In this document: positions 47,140 through 59,252 of the stretch, one piece after another | Numbering within the stretch: the stretch's first letter is position 1 | How the letters are laid out: the number at the start of each line of letters is the position of its first letter | Assembly: GCF_905171775.1 (NCBI RefSeq) | Contig: NC_053497.1 | Span: 36,273,781-36,337,780, forward strand | Source: Rana temporaria | Taxonomy: Eukaryota; Chordata; Amphibia; Anura; Ranidae | DNA: 64,000 nucleotides | Reading direction: 5' to 3' | Notes under the pieces: generated by a model | Database searches by the model: none | Told to the model about the DNA's origin: nothing | What the model saw: only the letters and a program-made list of their open reading frames with translations | Position numbers and translations under genes: made by a program

Positions 47140-48236
47140 AGGAAAACAAGGTACAGGTTGGAGTAGGACAGGGCACTTTATGGAGGGAAGTGAGGCACAC
47201 AGGACAAGAGGAATCTTTATCATATGGATACACTTCTGTGGTTTTACAGATGCCATTGAAACAAATGCATCTAAAATAAGAGTAAAAAGTTTTGGTTCTT
47301 GGGAAAGACCGATTTTGGTAAAATAAAGGGTCTCTTCAGAATAGCAGCAGGAAAGAACGCGGGTGAGGAAATGTCTGCGCTATGCATGGCTGGCATGAAT
47401 TTCCTACTAGGGGGTGCATGCTGCCATCTATTTATTTCCTTAATCTCTATTGTATATTCTGGCTCCGGAATATAAAGCTGCAATTTGGCTTTCTGAAGGC
47501 ATATCAATGCCTGAAACCTGACTGACCCATTTTACATTGTTCCTGGGGTCCTCCTGTCAACGGGGAAATTTCATGGGGAATCCTATCTTCCTGAACAACC
47601 AGGCAGCTTCAAAGGACACAGAACAGTGGATTATGTGATTAATTAAACCAGTCAAATGACAAGTCAGTGAAAGTCACTGACAATTTTGGGACAGGCCCGA
47701 TTTTCTCCAGCTTTGCAGAAATATATTACACAACCAGTTGAGAAAAAAAAAAAAAAAGAAACACAATATTTAAAGAGATATGTTATTTTGAGGAGCTTGT
47801 CAGAAGACAAATGTGTTCCACTTACTAGACAAAAGTATTAATTGTTTCTGCTAATTTCCGTATTAAAAAGAGTCAGTCCACCTGCACCGGCAGAGATTGC
47901 CTCCCATGTTTTCTTCAAGTTTACTTCAATTTTTACATAAAAACAGCACATACCGGTAAATGTAAGGGGTATTTTCACGGAAAGTGAGACGTTATGGGGA
48001 GTTTCCATGAGCAATGTCCTCTCCATCTGAAAATGCTAGATACTAACCTCCTGGCTTCCATACATGAATAAAAAGTTCAAGGTTCTCCAATTTCTTTGGT
48101 TTCGTGCTTTTTTCCCGCTCAAGGACACAATCAGTGACAGCCAGGCAATCAGAATATTCAGGAGGTCACCAGTAGAAGCCCATATATATCAATCAATAAA
48201 TGTCTACTTTATTAACAGAAAATTCACACTGGAGCG
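47140..48236. other. Unassigned sequence
   Basis: No tandem repeats or terminal repeats seen; frames are at most about 78 residues and not recognisable. Confidence 0.45.
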
Positions 48237-49076
48237 GCCACTCTGCATTGGTTGGCACCGCTGTATGGTGTTGGCCACAGTGCTGCAGTTCAGTTGCAAT
48301 CTTTTTATAGCCTAGGTCAGGTGTCTCCAAACTTTTTAAACAAAGGGCCAGCTTAGTGTCCTTCAGACTGTAGGGGGACCAGATGTTGGTGTCAGTAGGA
48401 GGAATAGTACCCCATCATTGGTATCAGTAGGAGGAATAGTACCCTATTATTGGTATAAGTGGGAGGAATAGTACCCCAACATTGGGGTCAGTAAGAAGAA
48501 TGGTGCCCCAAAGTTGGTGTTAGTGAGATGAATAGTGTCTTGTACCAGTAGGAGGAATAGTGCCCCAAGGGCCGGATAAAGGCAAGCAAAGGGCCGCATC
48601 TGGCCCCCAGGCCGCAGTTTGGACACCACTGGCCTAGGCTATCTTTATGTAGAGCAACAATTCTATTTTTCAGGTCCTCAGAGAGTTCTTTGCCATGAGG
48701 TGCCATGTTGAATTTCCAGTGACCAGTATGAGAGTGAAAGCGATAACACCAAATTTAACACACCTGCTCCCCATTCACACCCGAGACCTTGTAACACTAA
48801 AATAAGTCACATGACACCAGGGGAGGGGTGGCTAATTGGGCCCAATTTGGACATTTTTACTTAGGGGTGTACTCACTTTTGTTGCCAGCGATTTAGATAT
48901 TAATGGCTGTGGGTTGACTTATTTTGAGGGGACAGCAAATTTACACTGTTATACAAGCTGTACACTCACTACTTTACATTGTAGCAAAGTGTAATTTCTT
49001 CAGTGTTGTCACATTAAAAGATATAATAGTATATTTACAAAAATGTGAGGGGTGTACTCACTTTTGTGAGATACTG
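48237..49076 (-). pseudogene. 5' part of a Tc1-like transposon with transposase start, split by a hAT-like element
   Basis: Minus orientation. The terminal repeat ctcacttttgtgagatactg ends at 49076, followed by TA. A second ggggtgtactcacttttgtt motif lies inward at 48862-48881. A start codon at 48706 opens a frame beginning MAPHGKELSEDLKNRIVALH, characteristic of the N-terminal helix-turn-helix of Tc1 transposases. The frame is cut after about 25 residues by the element at 48318-48631. Beyond it, 48309 down to 48237 continues with diverged transposase sequence (gattgcaactgaactgcagc, accatacagcggt). The catalytic part is absent. Confidence 0.85.
48318..48631. mobile_element. hAT-like non-autonomous element with a 32-bp repeat seed
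   Basis: Begins caggtgtctccaaact and ends agtttggacaccactg, inverted. The 8-bp duplication is gcctaggt (48310-48317) against gcctaggc (48632-48639). About six diverged 32-bp units (gtaggaggaatagtacccca then tcattggtatca) make up the body. The expanded relative is at 9606-10942. Confidence 0.85.
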
Positions 49077-49223
49077 TAAATGCTCATTGCATATTCTCTA
49101 GCTGCTACATGGCCCACTGGCTACCCAAACATCTTAAAGTGGAAGTTCACTCTCCCAATCAACCTTGATTATTTTTGATCTTCAGGCTTTTGGCATCAGT
49201 AAATAGATATACTTTCATATCAT
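49077..49223. other. Spacer before the tandem duplication
   Basis: Includes ttaaagtggaagttcactct near 49135, the start of a TTAA-type element seen elsewhere in the window. No coding sequence. Confidence 0.4.
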
Positions 49224-49373
49224 ATTTACTTGTTTTAAACTTTTGTTTTTACATTTCTTCAGTTACTTCCTGGTTTCTTGCCTAGGTAATTGATGTCATA
49301 CTCCTGGGATGTATGACATCACTTACCTAGGTAAGTGATGTCATACCTCCCAGGAGCCTCTTCAGGAGGGGAG

Positions 49374-50020
49374 TGTCAGGTCACCTGTGGTCAGATGACA
49401 AGTGCACCCTGTTGGAGGCAAGGATGCACCACGAGGTAGTGAACCCAATAGCAGACTGCTGCGGAAGGACCACAGAATGGATATAGGAAAGAGGTTCACT
49501 GGGGCACAAACAGGGATCCTACAGGAAGCTAACCAAAGATTCCCCAGGGCGCGGAGTCTAAGATCCAGTTTGGTATTCACCAGAGCCTCTAGTAATGAGG
49601 ATGGCCTTCGCTGCAACTGGATCCAGGTCGCGGCCCCTGGAGTCCCCTAGGTCACGCTCCGTAGGGAGAGAACGGAAGCAGCCACTCAGGACACAAGGAA
49701 TAGTGAAGGGTAAGCCGAGGTTGGGGCAACAAGCAGACAAGGAAAACCAAGGGTCAGGGTTACAGGCAAACAGAAGTAGTCGTAGACAAGCCAAAGTTGG
49801 TACACAGAGATATTAACGTAGCACACGGCAAGCAGGAACACAAAGCTAACAGCAAAGCAGACCTGCAGTGCACTAGTTAATATAGACTTCCTGGGATGGC
49901 CTGGGGTGGAGCCATACAAAGAGGAGAGATGATAAAAGGCAGCAGATAAGAGAGTCAGGCCTCTAATAAACACATGGAGAAGAAAAGTAAGCTGCCAGAC
50001 ATTATTGCATAACCATGACA
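49374..50020 (-). mobile_element. Solo LTR, minus orientation, copy A
   Basis: Read on the minus strand it starts tgtcatggttatgc and ends ggtgacctgaca (TG...CA). The 5-bp target duplication gggag is exact (49369-49373 and 50021-50025). Length 647 bp. No internal retroelement genes adjacent, hence a solo LTR left by recombination. Family not assigned. Confidence 0.72.
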
Positions 50021-50197
50021 GGGAGGAAAGGGGAAGGGGTTTTCTTAGCTAAGCACACTCTCCTGTATGCATGCTTGAGCTAGTGGAAGGTTGATTCCAG
50101 GAAGTAAATGCTACATGAATCATCTGTCCTTACTCAAGATGGCCATTGCCAGAAATGCTATCGGGGTGTTTTTCAAAGTGATTTAACAAAATAAAGC

Positions 50198-50599
50198 ACG
50201 TACCACGGGACGTTTTTACAACCTCTCCTGAACAATTTAACTTGACAGATAGTAACCCACGTTTGAAATGTCCAATTTGCCATATTTACATGCCGCGTTT
50301 AGCTGCGTTTTGCCACGTTTAGAAGCGTTTGTAAAAAAAAAATTGCCAAAAGACGCCTGTAAACGAAACACGACTAATTGCGCGTTACCACATTTAAAAA
50401 TGGTTGGCGCTTGAAATGCCTCTAAACACAGCTTCTGAACCCAATTTTTTTTGCGTTCCAGAAAAAGCAACTAAACTCAACTGCCTAGAAAACGACTGTA
50501 AAAGACCCTGTGTACATGTACTGATAAGATAACAGAGGAGAGTTCAGGAGCAGTTGAAAAAAAATGCCCATTTACCAACAGCAGTGTACATGATGCCCA
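50198..50599. mobile_element. Palindromic element of the 43390-43805 family, copy A
   Basis: Shares tgccgcgtttagctgcgttt, aacacagcttctgaac, actgcctagaaa and tgtgtacatgtac with 43390-43805. The left end is worn; the right end reads agtgtacatgatgcc. Confidence 0.65.
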
Positions 50600-50889
50600 A
50601 GAAGAAGCAGAGGAACAGTAAAGCGCAAACACTGTGCACTAGTACTAAAGAGGAGATACAGCATGCAAATATATAATAAATAAAAGGAATATATCATTTA
50701 TTCTGTAAAGGTATAAACATTTAAATGTGTGTTTTTAAATACTTTATCAGTCTAATGGCACATAAAATCGATAAATATATTGATAAAAAAATAATGGCGT
50801 TATAAGCAGAAACTGGATAAATACATTCTGTATCACTTGGGTGGGGGGTGTTGCCCATTGTTCAGGTTTCACTGTGCTAGAACATTCTG

Positions 50890-51276
50890 AAGCCCCATAC
50901 ACACGGTAGGACTTTTTGACAACAAATTTCAAAATGACCAGGTTTTTAAAAAAATCCTACCGTGTGTACGCTCCGCAAACGGACAAACTTTTCAGCAACA
51001 AAAGTCCTACAGAGCAAATTCCTATCGTGTGTACAGAAATCCATCGGACTTTTGTCCGAAGTACAAACATGCATGCCCAGAACCAATGTTAAATTCAACC
51101 AGCAATAGCAGAAGTTGACCAAAGGGTGGCGGCAAAGAGCAGAAAAAACACGTGATGTTGGGAAAGTTTGCAGAAAAGTCCTGCCGTGTGTATGCTATGG
51201 GTGTTCCCGGCCAACTCCCTTCAAACAAAAATCCACGGAAAAGATTGTTTGAAGTCCGATCGTGTGTATGAGGCTT
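50890..51276. mobile_element. Palindromic element, cgtgtgtatgaggct ends, copy A
   Basis: Left agccccatacacacggtagg and right gatcgtgtgtatgaggct are inverted; internal atcctaccgtgtgtacg and tcctatcgtgtgtacag add further complementary segments. Relative of 9331-9605. Confidence 0.7.
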
Positions 51277-51789
51277 AAAACTCTTGATAGTATGGTTTCT
51301 ATCGCTAGCTGTCTGCTTTGGGCATTATAGAATTCTGGGGAAATCTGGTGTGGTTGCAGATGCTTCAACAGTGAAAAATCGCTATCTGGATGGATAGTCC
51401 CCTTATGGAGTCTACATTACATATGAATCACTACAGGAGAACAATGCTGTGAAGACCTTGTGGTCAGCAGCAGAAAGCTGCACTGTGAAATTTCACCAAA
51501 TGCATCCACTGAGAATTAAGTCCACAGTGGAAAAATGATGGGACAGCAGGACTGGTTCCTTGACCATCTGCCTTCTGCAAACTGAGTTACGCAATCAAAG
51601 AAGTCAGATATCTACTGTATCTTATCACATTCAGTTAATTTTGTGATAAGGCTGATGCAAAGTATGAGGCCTAGTACACACTATGAGAAAATCGGATGAA
51701 CAATCCAATTTTCCACAGGCGTGTATCATGATGTAACCAAGAGTGATGTTAAAGCAAAGTTCCACCCAAAAATGGAACTTCCGCTTTAA

Positions 51790-52018
51790 AGTGGAAGTAA
51801 ACCCTCCTATCGCTTTCAGCCAAGGAAGCTGCCATCTTGGCCTCTGTTTAATTTACAACTGCCATGATTCTGCACATGTGATCAGTTATGACACCAGCCA
51901 TTGGATGGTTTGACAGTCTGGTTGAGAGCACAACCAATGGGAGGGTTACGTTCCTGGCATGTTTTTTCCGGAAGTGTAACTGATTTGAAACAGTTAACTG
52001 GGTGGGTTTACTTCCGCT
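51790..52018. mobile_element. Short TTAA-flanked palindromic element, copy A
   Basis: TTAA at 51786-51789 and 52019-52022. The ends agtggaagtaaaccctcc and gggtgggtttacttccgct are inverted. 229 bp, non-coding. Confidence 0.7.
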
Positions 52019-52524
52019 TTAAGTACTTGTGACCCCCTGACATGCCACATTTGGCATGTCATTTTTTTTTGGGGGGGGGGGGGGGTACCTAGTTTCCCCA
52101 GGTACCCAGCTCCCACTTCCTCTCCTGGCACCACGTGGAAGTGAACATCTCCCCCCTCCCTCCCTGCAATCGTCTGGGACACTTTACAGGTCCCAGAAGA
52201 TTGCCCGGCCATTCACAACGCGCAGCTCGTGTATGCGCCCAGCTGTGAAGCCAGAGCCGGGCACCCACACTTGCAATATGCCAGCGGCGCAGAGAAAAGG
52301 GGGAGAGGAGCGAGGCTTCAGGTGGCCGCATCGCTGGACCGTGGGACAGGCAAGTGTGTGTGTTTATTAAAAACATTTACTTGTTTTAAACTTTTGTTTT
52401 TACATTTCTTCAGTTACTTCCTGGTTTCTTGCCTAGGTAATTGATGTCATACTCCTGGGATGTATGACATCACTTACCTAGGTAAGTGATGTCATACCTC
52501 CCAGGAGCCTCTTCAGGAGGGGAG

Positions 52525-53171
52525 TGTCAGGTCACCTGTGGTCAGATGACAAGTGCACCCTGTTGGAGGCAAGGATGCACCACGAGGTAGTGAACCCAAT
52601 AGCAGACTGCTGCGGAAGGACCACAGAATGGATATAGGAAAGAGGTTCACTGGGGCACAAACAGGGATCCTACAGGAAGCTAACCAAAGATTCCCCAGGG
52701 CGCGGAGTCTAAGATCCAGTTTGGTATTCACCAGAGCCTCTAGTAATGAGGATGGCCTTCGCTGCAACTGGATCCAGGTCGCGGCCCCTGGAGTCCCCTA
52801 GGTCACGCTCCGTAGGGAGAGAACGGAAGCAGCCACTCAGGACACAAGGAATAGTGAAGGGTAAGCCGAGGTTGGGGCAACAAGCAGACAAGGAAAACCA
52901 AGGGTCAGGGTTACAGGCAAACAGAAGTAGTCGTAGACAAGCCAAAGTTGGTACACAGAGATATTAACGTAGCACACGGCAAGCAGGAACACAAAGCTAA
53001 CAGCAAAGCAGACCTGCAGTGCACTAGTTAATATAGACTTCCTGGGATGGCCTGGGGTGGAGCCATACAAAGAGGAGAGATGATAAAAGGCAGCAGATAA
53101 GAGAGTCAGGCCTCTAATAAACACATGGAGAAGAAAAGTAAGCTGCCAGACATTATTGCATAACCATGACA
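52525..53171 (-). mobile_element. Solo LTR, minus orientation, copy B
   Basis: Same sequence as 49374-50020, including the gggag duplication on both sides. It was copied with the 3.15-kb segment rather than inserted separately. Confidence 0.72.
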
Positions 53172-53348
53172 GGGAGGAAAGGGGAAGGGGTTTTCTTAGC
53201 TAAGCACACTCTCCTGTATGCATGCTTGAGCTAGTGGAAGGTTGATTCCAGGAAGTAAATGCTACATGAATCATCTGTCCTTACTCAAGATGGCCATTGC
53301 CAGAAATGCTATCGGGGTGTTTTTCAAAGTGATTTAACAAAATAAAGC

Positions 53349-53750
53349 ACGTACCACGGGACGTTTTTACAACCTCTCCTGAACAATTTAACTTGACAGA
53401 TAGTAACCCACGTTTGAAATGTCCAATTTGCCATATTTACATGCCGCGTTTAGCTGCGTTTTGCCACGTTTAGAAGCGTTTGTAAAAAAAAAATTGCCAA
53501 AAGACGCCTGTAAACGAAACACGACTAATTGCGCGTTACCACATTTAAAAATGGTTGGCGCTTGAAATGCCTCTAAACACAGCTTCTGAACCCAATTTTT
53601 TTTGCGTTCCAGAAAAAGCAACTAAACTCAACTGCCTAGAAAACGACTGTAAAAGACCCTGTGTACATGTACTGATAAGATAACAGAGGAGAGTTCAGGA
53701 GCAGTTGAAAAAAAATGCCCATTTACCAACAGCAGTGTACATGATGCCCA
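53349..53750. mobile_element. Palindromic element of the 43390-43805 family, copy B
   Basis: Duplicate of 50198-50599 within the second 3.15-kb copy. Confidence 0.65.
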
Positions 53751-54040
53751 AGAAGAAGCAGAGGAACAGTAAAGCGCAAACACTGTGCACTAGTACTAAA
53801 GAGGAGATACAGCATGCAAATATATAATAAATAAAAGGAATATATCATTTATTCTGTAAAGGTATAAACATTTAAATGTGTGTTTTTAAATACTTTATCA
53901 GTCTAATGGCACATAAAATCGATAAATATATTGATAAAAAAATAATGGCGTTATAAGCAGAAACTGGATAAATACATTCTGTATCACTTGGGTGGGGGGT
54001 GTTGCCCATTGTTCAGGTTTCACTGTGCTAGAACATTCTG

Positions 54041-54427
54041 AAGCCCCATACACACGGTAGGACTTTTTGACAACAAATTTCAAAATGACCAGGTTTTTAA
54101 AAAAATCCTACCGTGTGTACGCTCCGCAAACGGACAAACTTTTCAGCAACAAAAGTCCTACAGAGCAAATTCCTATCGTGTGTACAGAAATCCATCGGAC
54201 TTTTGTCCGAAGTACAAACATGCATGCCCAGAACCAATGTTAAATTCAACCAGCAATAGCAGAAGTTGACCAAAGGGTGGCGGCAAAGAGCAGAAAAAAC
54301 ACGTGATGTTGGGAAAGTTTGCAGAAAAGTCCTGCCGTGTGTATGCTATGGGTGTTCCCGGCCAACTCCCTTCAAACAAAAATCCACGGAAAAGATTGTT
54401 TGAAGTCCGATCGTGTGTATGAGGCTT
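54041..54427. mobile_element. Palindromic element, cgtgtgtatgaggct ends, copy B
   Basis: Duplicate of 50890-51276. Confidence 0.7.
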
Positions 54428-54940
54428 AAAACTCTTGATAGTATGGTTTCTATCGCTAGCTGTCTGCTTTGGGCATTATAGAATTCTGGGGAAATCTGGT
54501 GTGGTTGCAGATGCTTCAACAGTGAAAAATCGCTATCTGGATGGATAGTCCCCTTATGGAGTCTACATTACATATGAATCACTACAGGAGAACAATGCTG
54601 TGAAGACCTTGTGGTCAGCAGCAGAAAGCTGCACTGTGAAATTTCACCAAATGCATCCACTGAGAATTAAGTCCACAGTGGAAAAATGATGGGACAGCAG
54701 GACTGGTTCCTTGACCATCTGCCTTCTGCAAACTGAGTTACGCAATCAAAGAAGTCAGATATCTACTGTATCTTATCACATTCAGTTAATTTTGTGATAA
54801 GGCTGATGCAAAGTATGAGGCCTAGTACACACTATGAGAAAATCGGATGAACAATCCAATTTTCCACAGGCGTGTATCATGATGTAACCAAGAGTGATGT
54901 TAAAGCAAAGTTCCACCCAAAAATGGAACTTCCGCTTTAA

Positions 54941-55169
54941 AGTGGAAGTAAACCCTCCTATCGCTTTCAGCCAAGGAAGCTGCCATCTTGGCCTCTGTTT
55001 AATTTACAACTGCCATGATTCTGCACATGTGATCAGTTATGACACCAGCCATTGGATGGTTTGACAGTCTGGTTGAGAGCACAACCAATGGGAGGGTTAC
55101 GTTCCTGGCATGTTTTTTCCGGAAGTGTAACTGATTTGAAACAGTTAACTGGGTGGGTTTACTTCCGCT
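54941..55169. mobile_element. Short TTAA-flanked palindromic element, copy B
   Basis: Duplicate of 51790-52018, with TTAA at 54937-54940 and 55170-55173. Confidence 0.7.
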
Positions 55170-55524
55170 TTAAGTACTTGTGACCCCCTGACATGCCACA
55201 TTTGGCATGTCATTTTTTTTTGGGGGGGGGGGGGGGGTACCTAGTTTCCCCAGGTACCCAGCTCCCACTTCCTCTCCTGGCACCACGTGGAAGTGAACAT
55301 CTCCCCCCTCCCTCCCTGCAATCGTCTGGGACACTTTACAGGTCCCAGAAGATTGCCCGGCCATTCACAACGCGCAGCTCGTGTATGCGCCCAGCTGTGA
55401 AGCCAGAGCCGGGCACCCACACTTGCAATATGCCAGCGGCGCAGAGAAAAGGGGGAGAGGAGCGAGGCTTCAGGTGGCCGCATCGCTGGACCGTGGGACA
55501 GGCAAGTGTGTGTGTTTATTAAAA

Positions 55525-56619
55525 GTCAGCAGCTACACTTTTTGTAGCTGCCGACTTTTAAATGGGTGGAACTCCGCTTTAACTTCTTAATTCTTGAACG
55601 GCAAAGGCAAACATAGCTGCATACGAGAGTCTTCCGGTTAGTTTGTTTGCTCCCAATCACGTGCATTATTTTCTATTCAACTGTTTCCATTACGCTTATT
55701 GTACACACTGAACAAAAATTGGACGTTACGTCAGCTTACAATAAAAAATTTCTAGCTTGCACCTTCGTTTTTTTATTTATTTTTTCCCAAACAGTCAGAA
55801 TTGGCTGTGGAAAGCTCAATACTAACGAACAGATAATCGGCTGATCATTCCTCTTACAGAAATGTATTTCCGATTTTATTATCGTGTGTACTGGCCATTA
55901 AGCACATTTGCCGGTGATCTGCCGCGCTGGTTCCAGGTATCGTGGAAGTTCCAGCGCATGCGCAAACTGATGCGCTGAGATGGTTCCAGCTATCGGGAAA
56001 GTTCCTTCAAGGACTGCGCAGGTGCAAACTTGCTGACGGAAATCCCCTAACGGCGGCCGGCATCCAAAGCGACGTGGATTTTGAGGTAAGTGGCCAGTCG
56101 GCCCCTCACGTTCTCGCTGCGCTCGGACGGCTCGCTTCGCTCGGCCTCCTGGCTCTTTTTTTAACATCCTCCAATCCACGGGGATGTTAAAGAATGAGCC
56201 TGGATGCCGGGCGAGGTTCGGAGATTTCCGTCGGGAAGTTTGCGCCTGCGCAGTCAGTGAAGGAACTTCCCCGTCAGGGGAACATTGAGGACAAGTCACC
56301 GGTACAAAAAAAATACCTGCCGACATTCTGCCTGTGTGTATATCGGTCTGGCCAGCTTCTGTCGGACGTGAGTGTTGGATAACCAGCAGCCGACAGACTC
56401 CCGATCATCGCACGGTTAGTACAGCGGCTCCAACTGGACCTGGCAGTTTTTTTCCTGCAACCCACAGGGCTGCACGGAAAAAAATCTGTAGTGTGTACCC
56501 AGTTTTAGTCTTTTCACTGCCAAGATAAAAGCCAGTGTAGATTAAAAGCAAAAAATTGACAAATCCAACAGCCAATGTACCTAACTTTTTAGGCTTGCAT
56601 TGGCTCCTTGGCTTTTAAA
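55525..56619. mobile_element. Element terminus, unassigned stretch and a foldback
   Basis: 55525-55582 (gtcagcagctac ... gggtggaactccgctttaa) is the right end of a TTAA-type palindromic element. 55583-55900 is unassigned. 55990-56275 is a foldback: aaggactgcgcaggtgcaaa and cgacggaaat pair with atttccgtcgg and tttgcgcctgcgcagtc; a shorter inner pair ttaacatcctccaatccacg/ggggatgttaa sits at the centre. Confidence 0.5.
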
Positions 56620-57700
56620 CCTCGGGGGTGGGTATTGAGGAGCACTCAGTACAAAAGATCAGGAGACAAAAAAGGTAAAGTCAAAGGCCCGGATTCACGT
56701 AGAATCGCGTATCTTTGTGCGGGCGTAACGTATCCTATTTACGTTACGCCTCCACAACTTTTACAGGCAAGTGCCGTATTCTCAAACGAAAGTTGCGGCG
56801 GCGTAGCGTAAATAGGCCGGCGTAAGCCCGCCTAATTCAAATGTGGAAGATGTGGGCGTGTGTTATGTAAATTGTATGTGACCCCACGTAAATGATGCTT
56901 TTTACGAAACGGCGCATGCGCCGTCCGTGAAAGTATCCCAGTGCGCATGCTCCAAATTAACCCGCAAGAAGCCAATGCTTTTGACGTGAACGTAAATGAC
57001 ACCCAGCCCTATTCGCGAACGACGTAAAATTTTCAAAATTCGACGCGGGAACAACGTCCATACTTAACATTGGTACGCCTTATATAGCAGGGGTAACTTT
57101 ACGCCGGGAAAAGCCTAACGCAAACGGCGTATCTGTACTGCGTCGGACGGGCGTACGTTCGTGAATTCGCGTATCTAGCTGATTTACATATTTCTAGGCG
57201 TAAATCAGCGTACACGCCCCTAGCCGCCAGCGTAAATATGCAGTTAAGATACGACGGCGTAAGAGACTTACGCCGGTTGGATCTAATACAAATCTATGCG
57301 TAACTGATTCTAAGAATCAGGAGCATAGATACGACGGCTCGGACTCAGAGTTACGACGGCGTATCTGGAGATACGCCGGCGTAACTCGTTTGAGAATCCA
57401 GGCCAAAGTGTTAATTAAACAAAAGGTATCCAATGAAACCAACAGGTTTTGGAGGCTATGCCAACAGTCTGCAATAAGTTCAAGCTTGACAGTTTAAATT
57501 GAGCCCTTACATATGTCTCCTAACTGTATCTTGGCGAGTCCATTCATACCCATGGCTTCAACCCTGAGTAAGGGGGGGGGGGGGCATTTCCCCCGAAACA
57601 TGTTGGCGTCATTTGATCATTTTGTCCAATAAACACTTAATTTTGACCTTTTTTGAGTCATTAACTTTTTACTGGGCGCTCAATACCCACCCTAAAAGTA
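56620..57700. mobile_element. Foldback element split by the 3-bp-duplication element
   Basis: Ends gggtgggtattgaggagc and gcgctcaatacccaccc are inverted. The right part contains cccgaaacatgttggcgtc and caataaacac, similar in layout to the insert at 36007-36248. It is interrupted at 56686-57404. Confidence 0.5.
56686..57404. mobile_element. Palindromic element with 3-bp duplication, copy 5
   Basis: The ends are ggcccggattc and, reverse complemented, ggcctggattc. Duplication aaa at 56683-56685 and 57405-57407. The interior is close to copies 1 and 3 in inverted order (cgtaaatgacacccagccc, ggggtaactttacgcc). Confidence 0.78.
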
Positions 57701-57892
57701 CTGTCATCCACTGAGTGTTCACCTAGAGACCATCGGAAAGGAAGCAGTCCGAGACCAGAACAAGATTCATCTACATGGCACCTTGACTGCACATCAGCCC
57801 CTGTGAAGGAGGACTGAATTCTACGATTTATCCAATAATATCAACACTGCACTCCTATTAGTCCAGTGCCATCACACCTAGATGTTGCCTAC
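57701..57892. other. Unassigned spacer
   Basis: Nothing recognised. Confidence 0.4.
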
Positions 57893-57992
57893 ACTGATCA
57901 GCCATAACATTAGACCACTGACAGGTAAAGTGAATAACATTGCCATGAATATTGAATAACATGAAAGTGTGTGGCATAAATTAGGTCGCAAG

Positions 57993-58727
57993 TAGGGTTG
58001 TCCCGATACCAATACCAGTATCGGTATCGGGACCGATACCGAGTATTTGCGGGAGTACTTGTACTCCCGCAAATACCCCCGATACCTAAATAGAATACTT
58101 GATACATCCACCTACCCCCCCGCCGCCACGAATGTCGCCGCCGACCCCGTCGCATACCGCAACAACGCCGCCGCATGGGTTAAACAGCGTGCGGGGAATA
58201 TCACAGCTTTCATTTGAATAGCTGTAGTATTTCCCGCCGCGCAGACACTCCCCCTTGCTCAGGATCTGTCCAATCCCGAGCAAGGGGGAGTGTCTATACG
58301 CGGCGCAGCGGGAACACTACAGCTATTCAAATGAAAGCTGTGATGTTCCCTGCACGCTGTTTAACCCACGCGGCGGCGGCATCTAGGTATGGGGGGACAT
58401 GGCTGGATATAGGGGGGACATGGCTGGATTTATGGGGGACATGGCTGCATATAGGGGGGACATGGCTGCATATAGGGGGGACATGGCTGCATATGTGGGG
58501 GGACACGGCTGCATATGTGGGGGGACACGGCTGCATATGTGGGGGGACACGGCTGCATATGTGGGGGGACACGGCTGCATATGTGGGGGGACACGGCTGC
58601 ATATGTGGGGGGACACGGCTGCATATGTGGGGGGACATGGCTGCATTTGGGGACACATTTTAAAAAAAAAGTATCGGTATTTGGTATCGGCGAGTACTTG
58701 AAAAAAAGTGGTATCGGGACAACCCTA
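57993..58727. mobile_element. hAT-like non-autonomous element inserted in Tc1
   Basis: The exact 18-bp terminal inverted repeat is tagggttgtcccgatacc. The exact 8-bp duplication gtcgcaag is at 57985-57992 and 58728-58735. Inside: a long palindrome (about 58176-58375; caagggggagtgtct arms, aatgaaagctgtgat arms) and a 22-bp array. No coding capacity. Confidence 0.92.
58390..58640. repeat. 21-22-bp minisatellite, about 11 copies
   Basis: Units ggctgcatatgtggggggac+ac (22 bp), with earlier 21-bp units ggctgcatatagggggg+acat. It lies inside the hAT-like element. Frames through it give SPHICSRVPPHMQPCPPTY-type artefacts. Confidence 0.88.
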
Positions 58728-58780
58728 GTCGCAAGTGAACACGTTGTCCCTGAAAGTGATGTATTGAAAGCAGAAATAAA

Positions 58781-59252
58781 ATGGGCAAGTGTAAGGATTT
58801 GAGCAACTTTGACAGGGGCCAAATTGTAATGGCTAGATGACCAATTCAGAGCAACTGCAGTGGTCAGGACCTGCAAAAGCATTCCAAGGGAGGAAAACCA
58901 GCAACATGGTCCTGGACGACTAATTCTCACTGATGCACGTGGGGAGGGAAGGCTGGCCTGTGTAATCCAATCCAATAGAAGAGCTACTGTAGCTCCAATT
59001 GCTGAAATGTTCATGCTGGTTCCGATACAAAGGTGTCAGTACATCTCAGGTTGTTGTGTATGAGGCTACATAGTCACAGACTGGTCAGGGCGCCCATGCT
59101 ACCCTGTGTCCACGGCCAAAAGGCCTAAAATGGGCATGTGAGCATCAGAACTGAATGAGCCCAAATTGCCACAAGCGCTTCCCAAAATCGAATAGAAAGC
59201 CTCGTCAATAGAGTGGTGGCTGTTACAAATGCAAATGAGGAGGGGACAACCC
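58781..59252 (+). pseudogene. Tc1-like transposase pseudogene
   Basis: Opens with a frame reading MGKCKDLSNFDRGQIVMAR before a stop at 58838, the usual start of this transposase type. A second frame further on contains QQHGPGRLILTDARGEGRL and SNRRATVAPIAE, matching its second DNA-binding helix region. The catalytic DDE part is reduced to scraps before 59252 (caatagagtggtggctgtta). Stops and frameshifts rule out activity. Confidence 0.85.

Larger units (their letters stand above)
49224..52372. repeat. Copy A of a 3.15-kb direct tandem duplication
   Basis: Starts atttacttgttttaaac and ends tgtgtgtttattaaaa. Every base compared by eye is the same as in copy B, with an offset of 3151 bp, until a poly-G run (15 G here, 16 G in copy B). 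It holds a solo LTR (49374-50020), two palindromic elements and a TTAA-flanked element, all repeated in copy B. Confidence 0.9.
52375..55524. repeat. Copy B of the 3.15-kb tandem duplication
   Basis: The junction with copy A falls at tttattaaaa|ac|atttactt (52363-52382). The only difference noticed is one extra G in the run near 55223-55238. Beyond 55524 the sequence continues with gtcagcagctac, the expected continuation of a palindromic element, so copy B holds the original right junction and copy A the original left junction. Confidence 0.9.
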
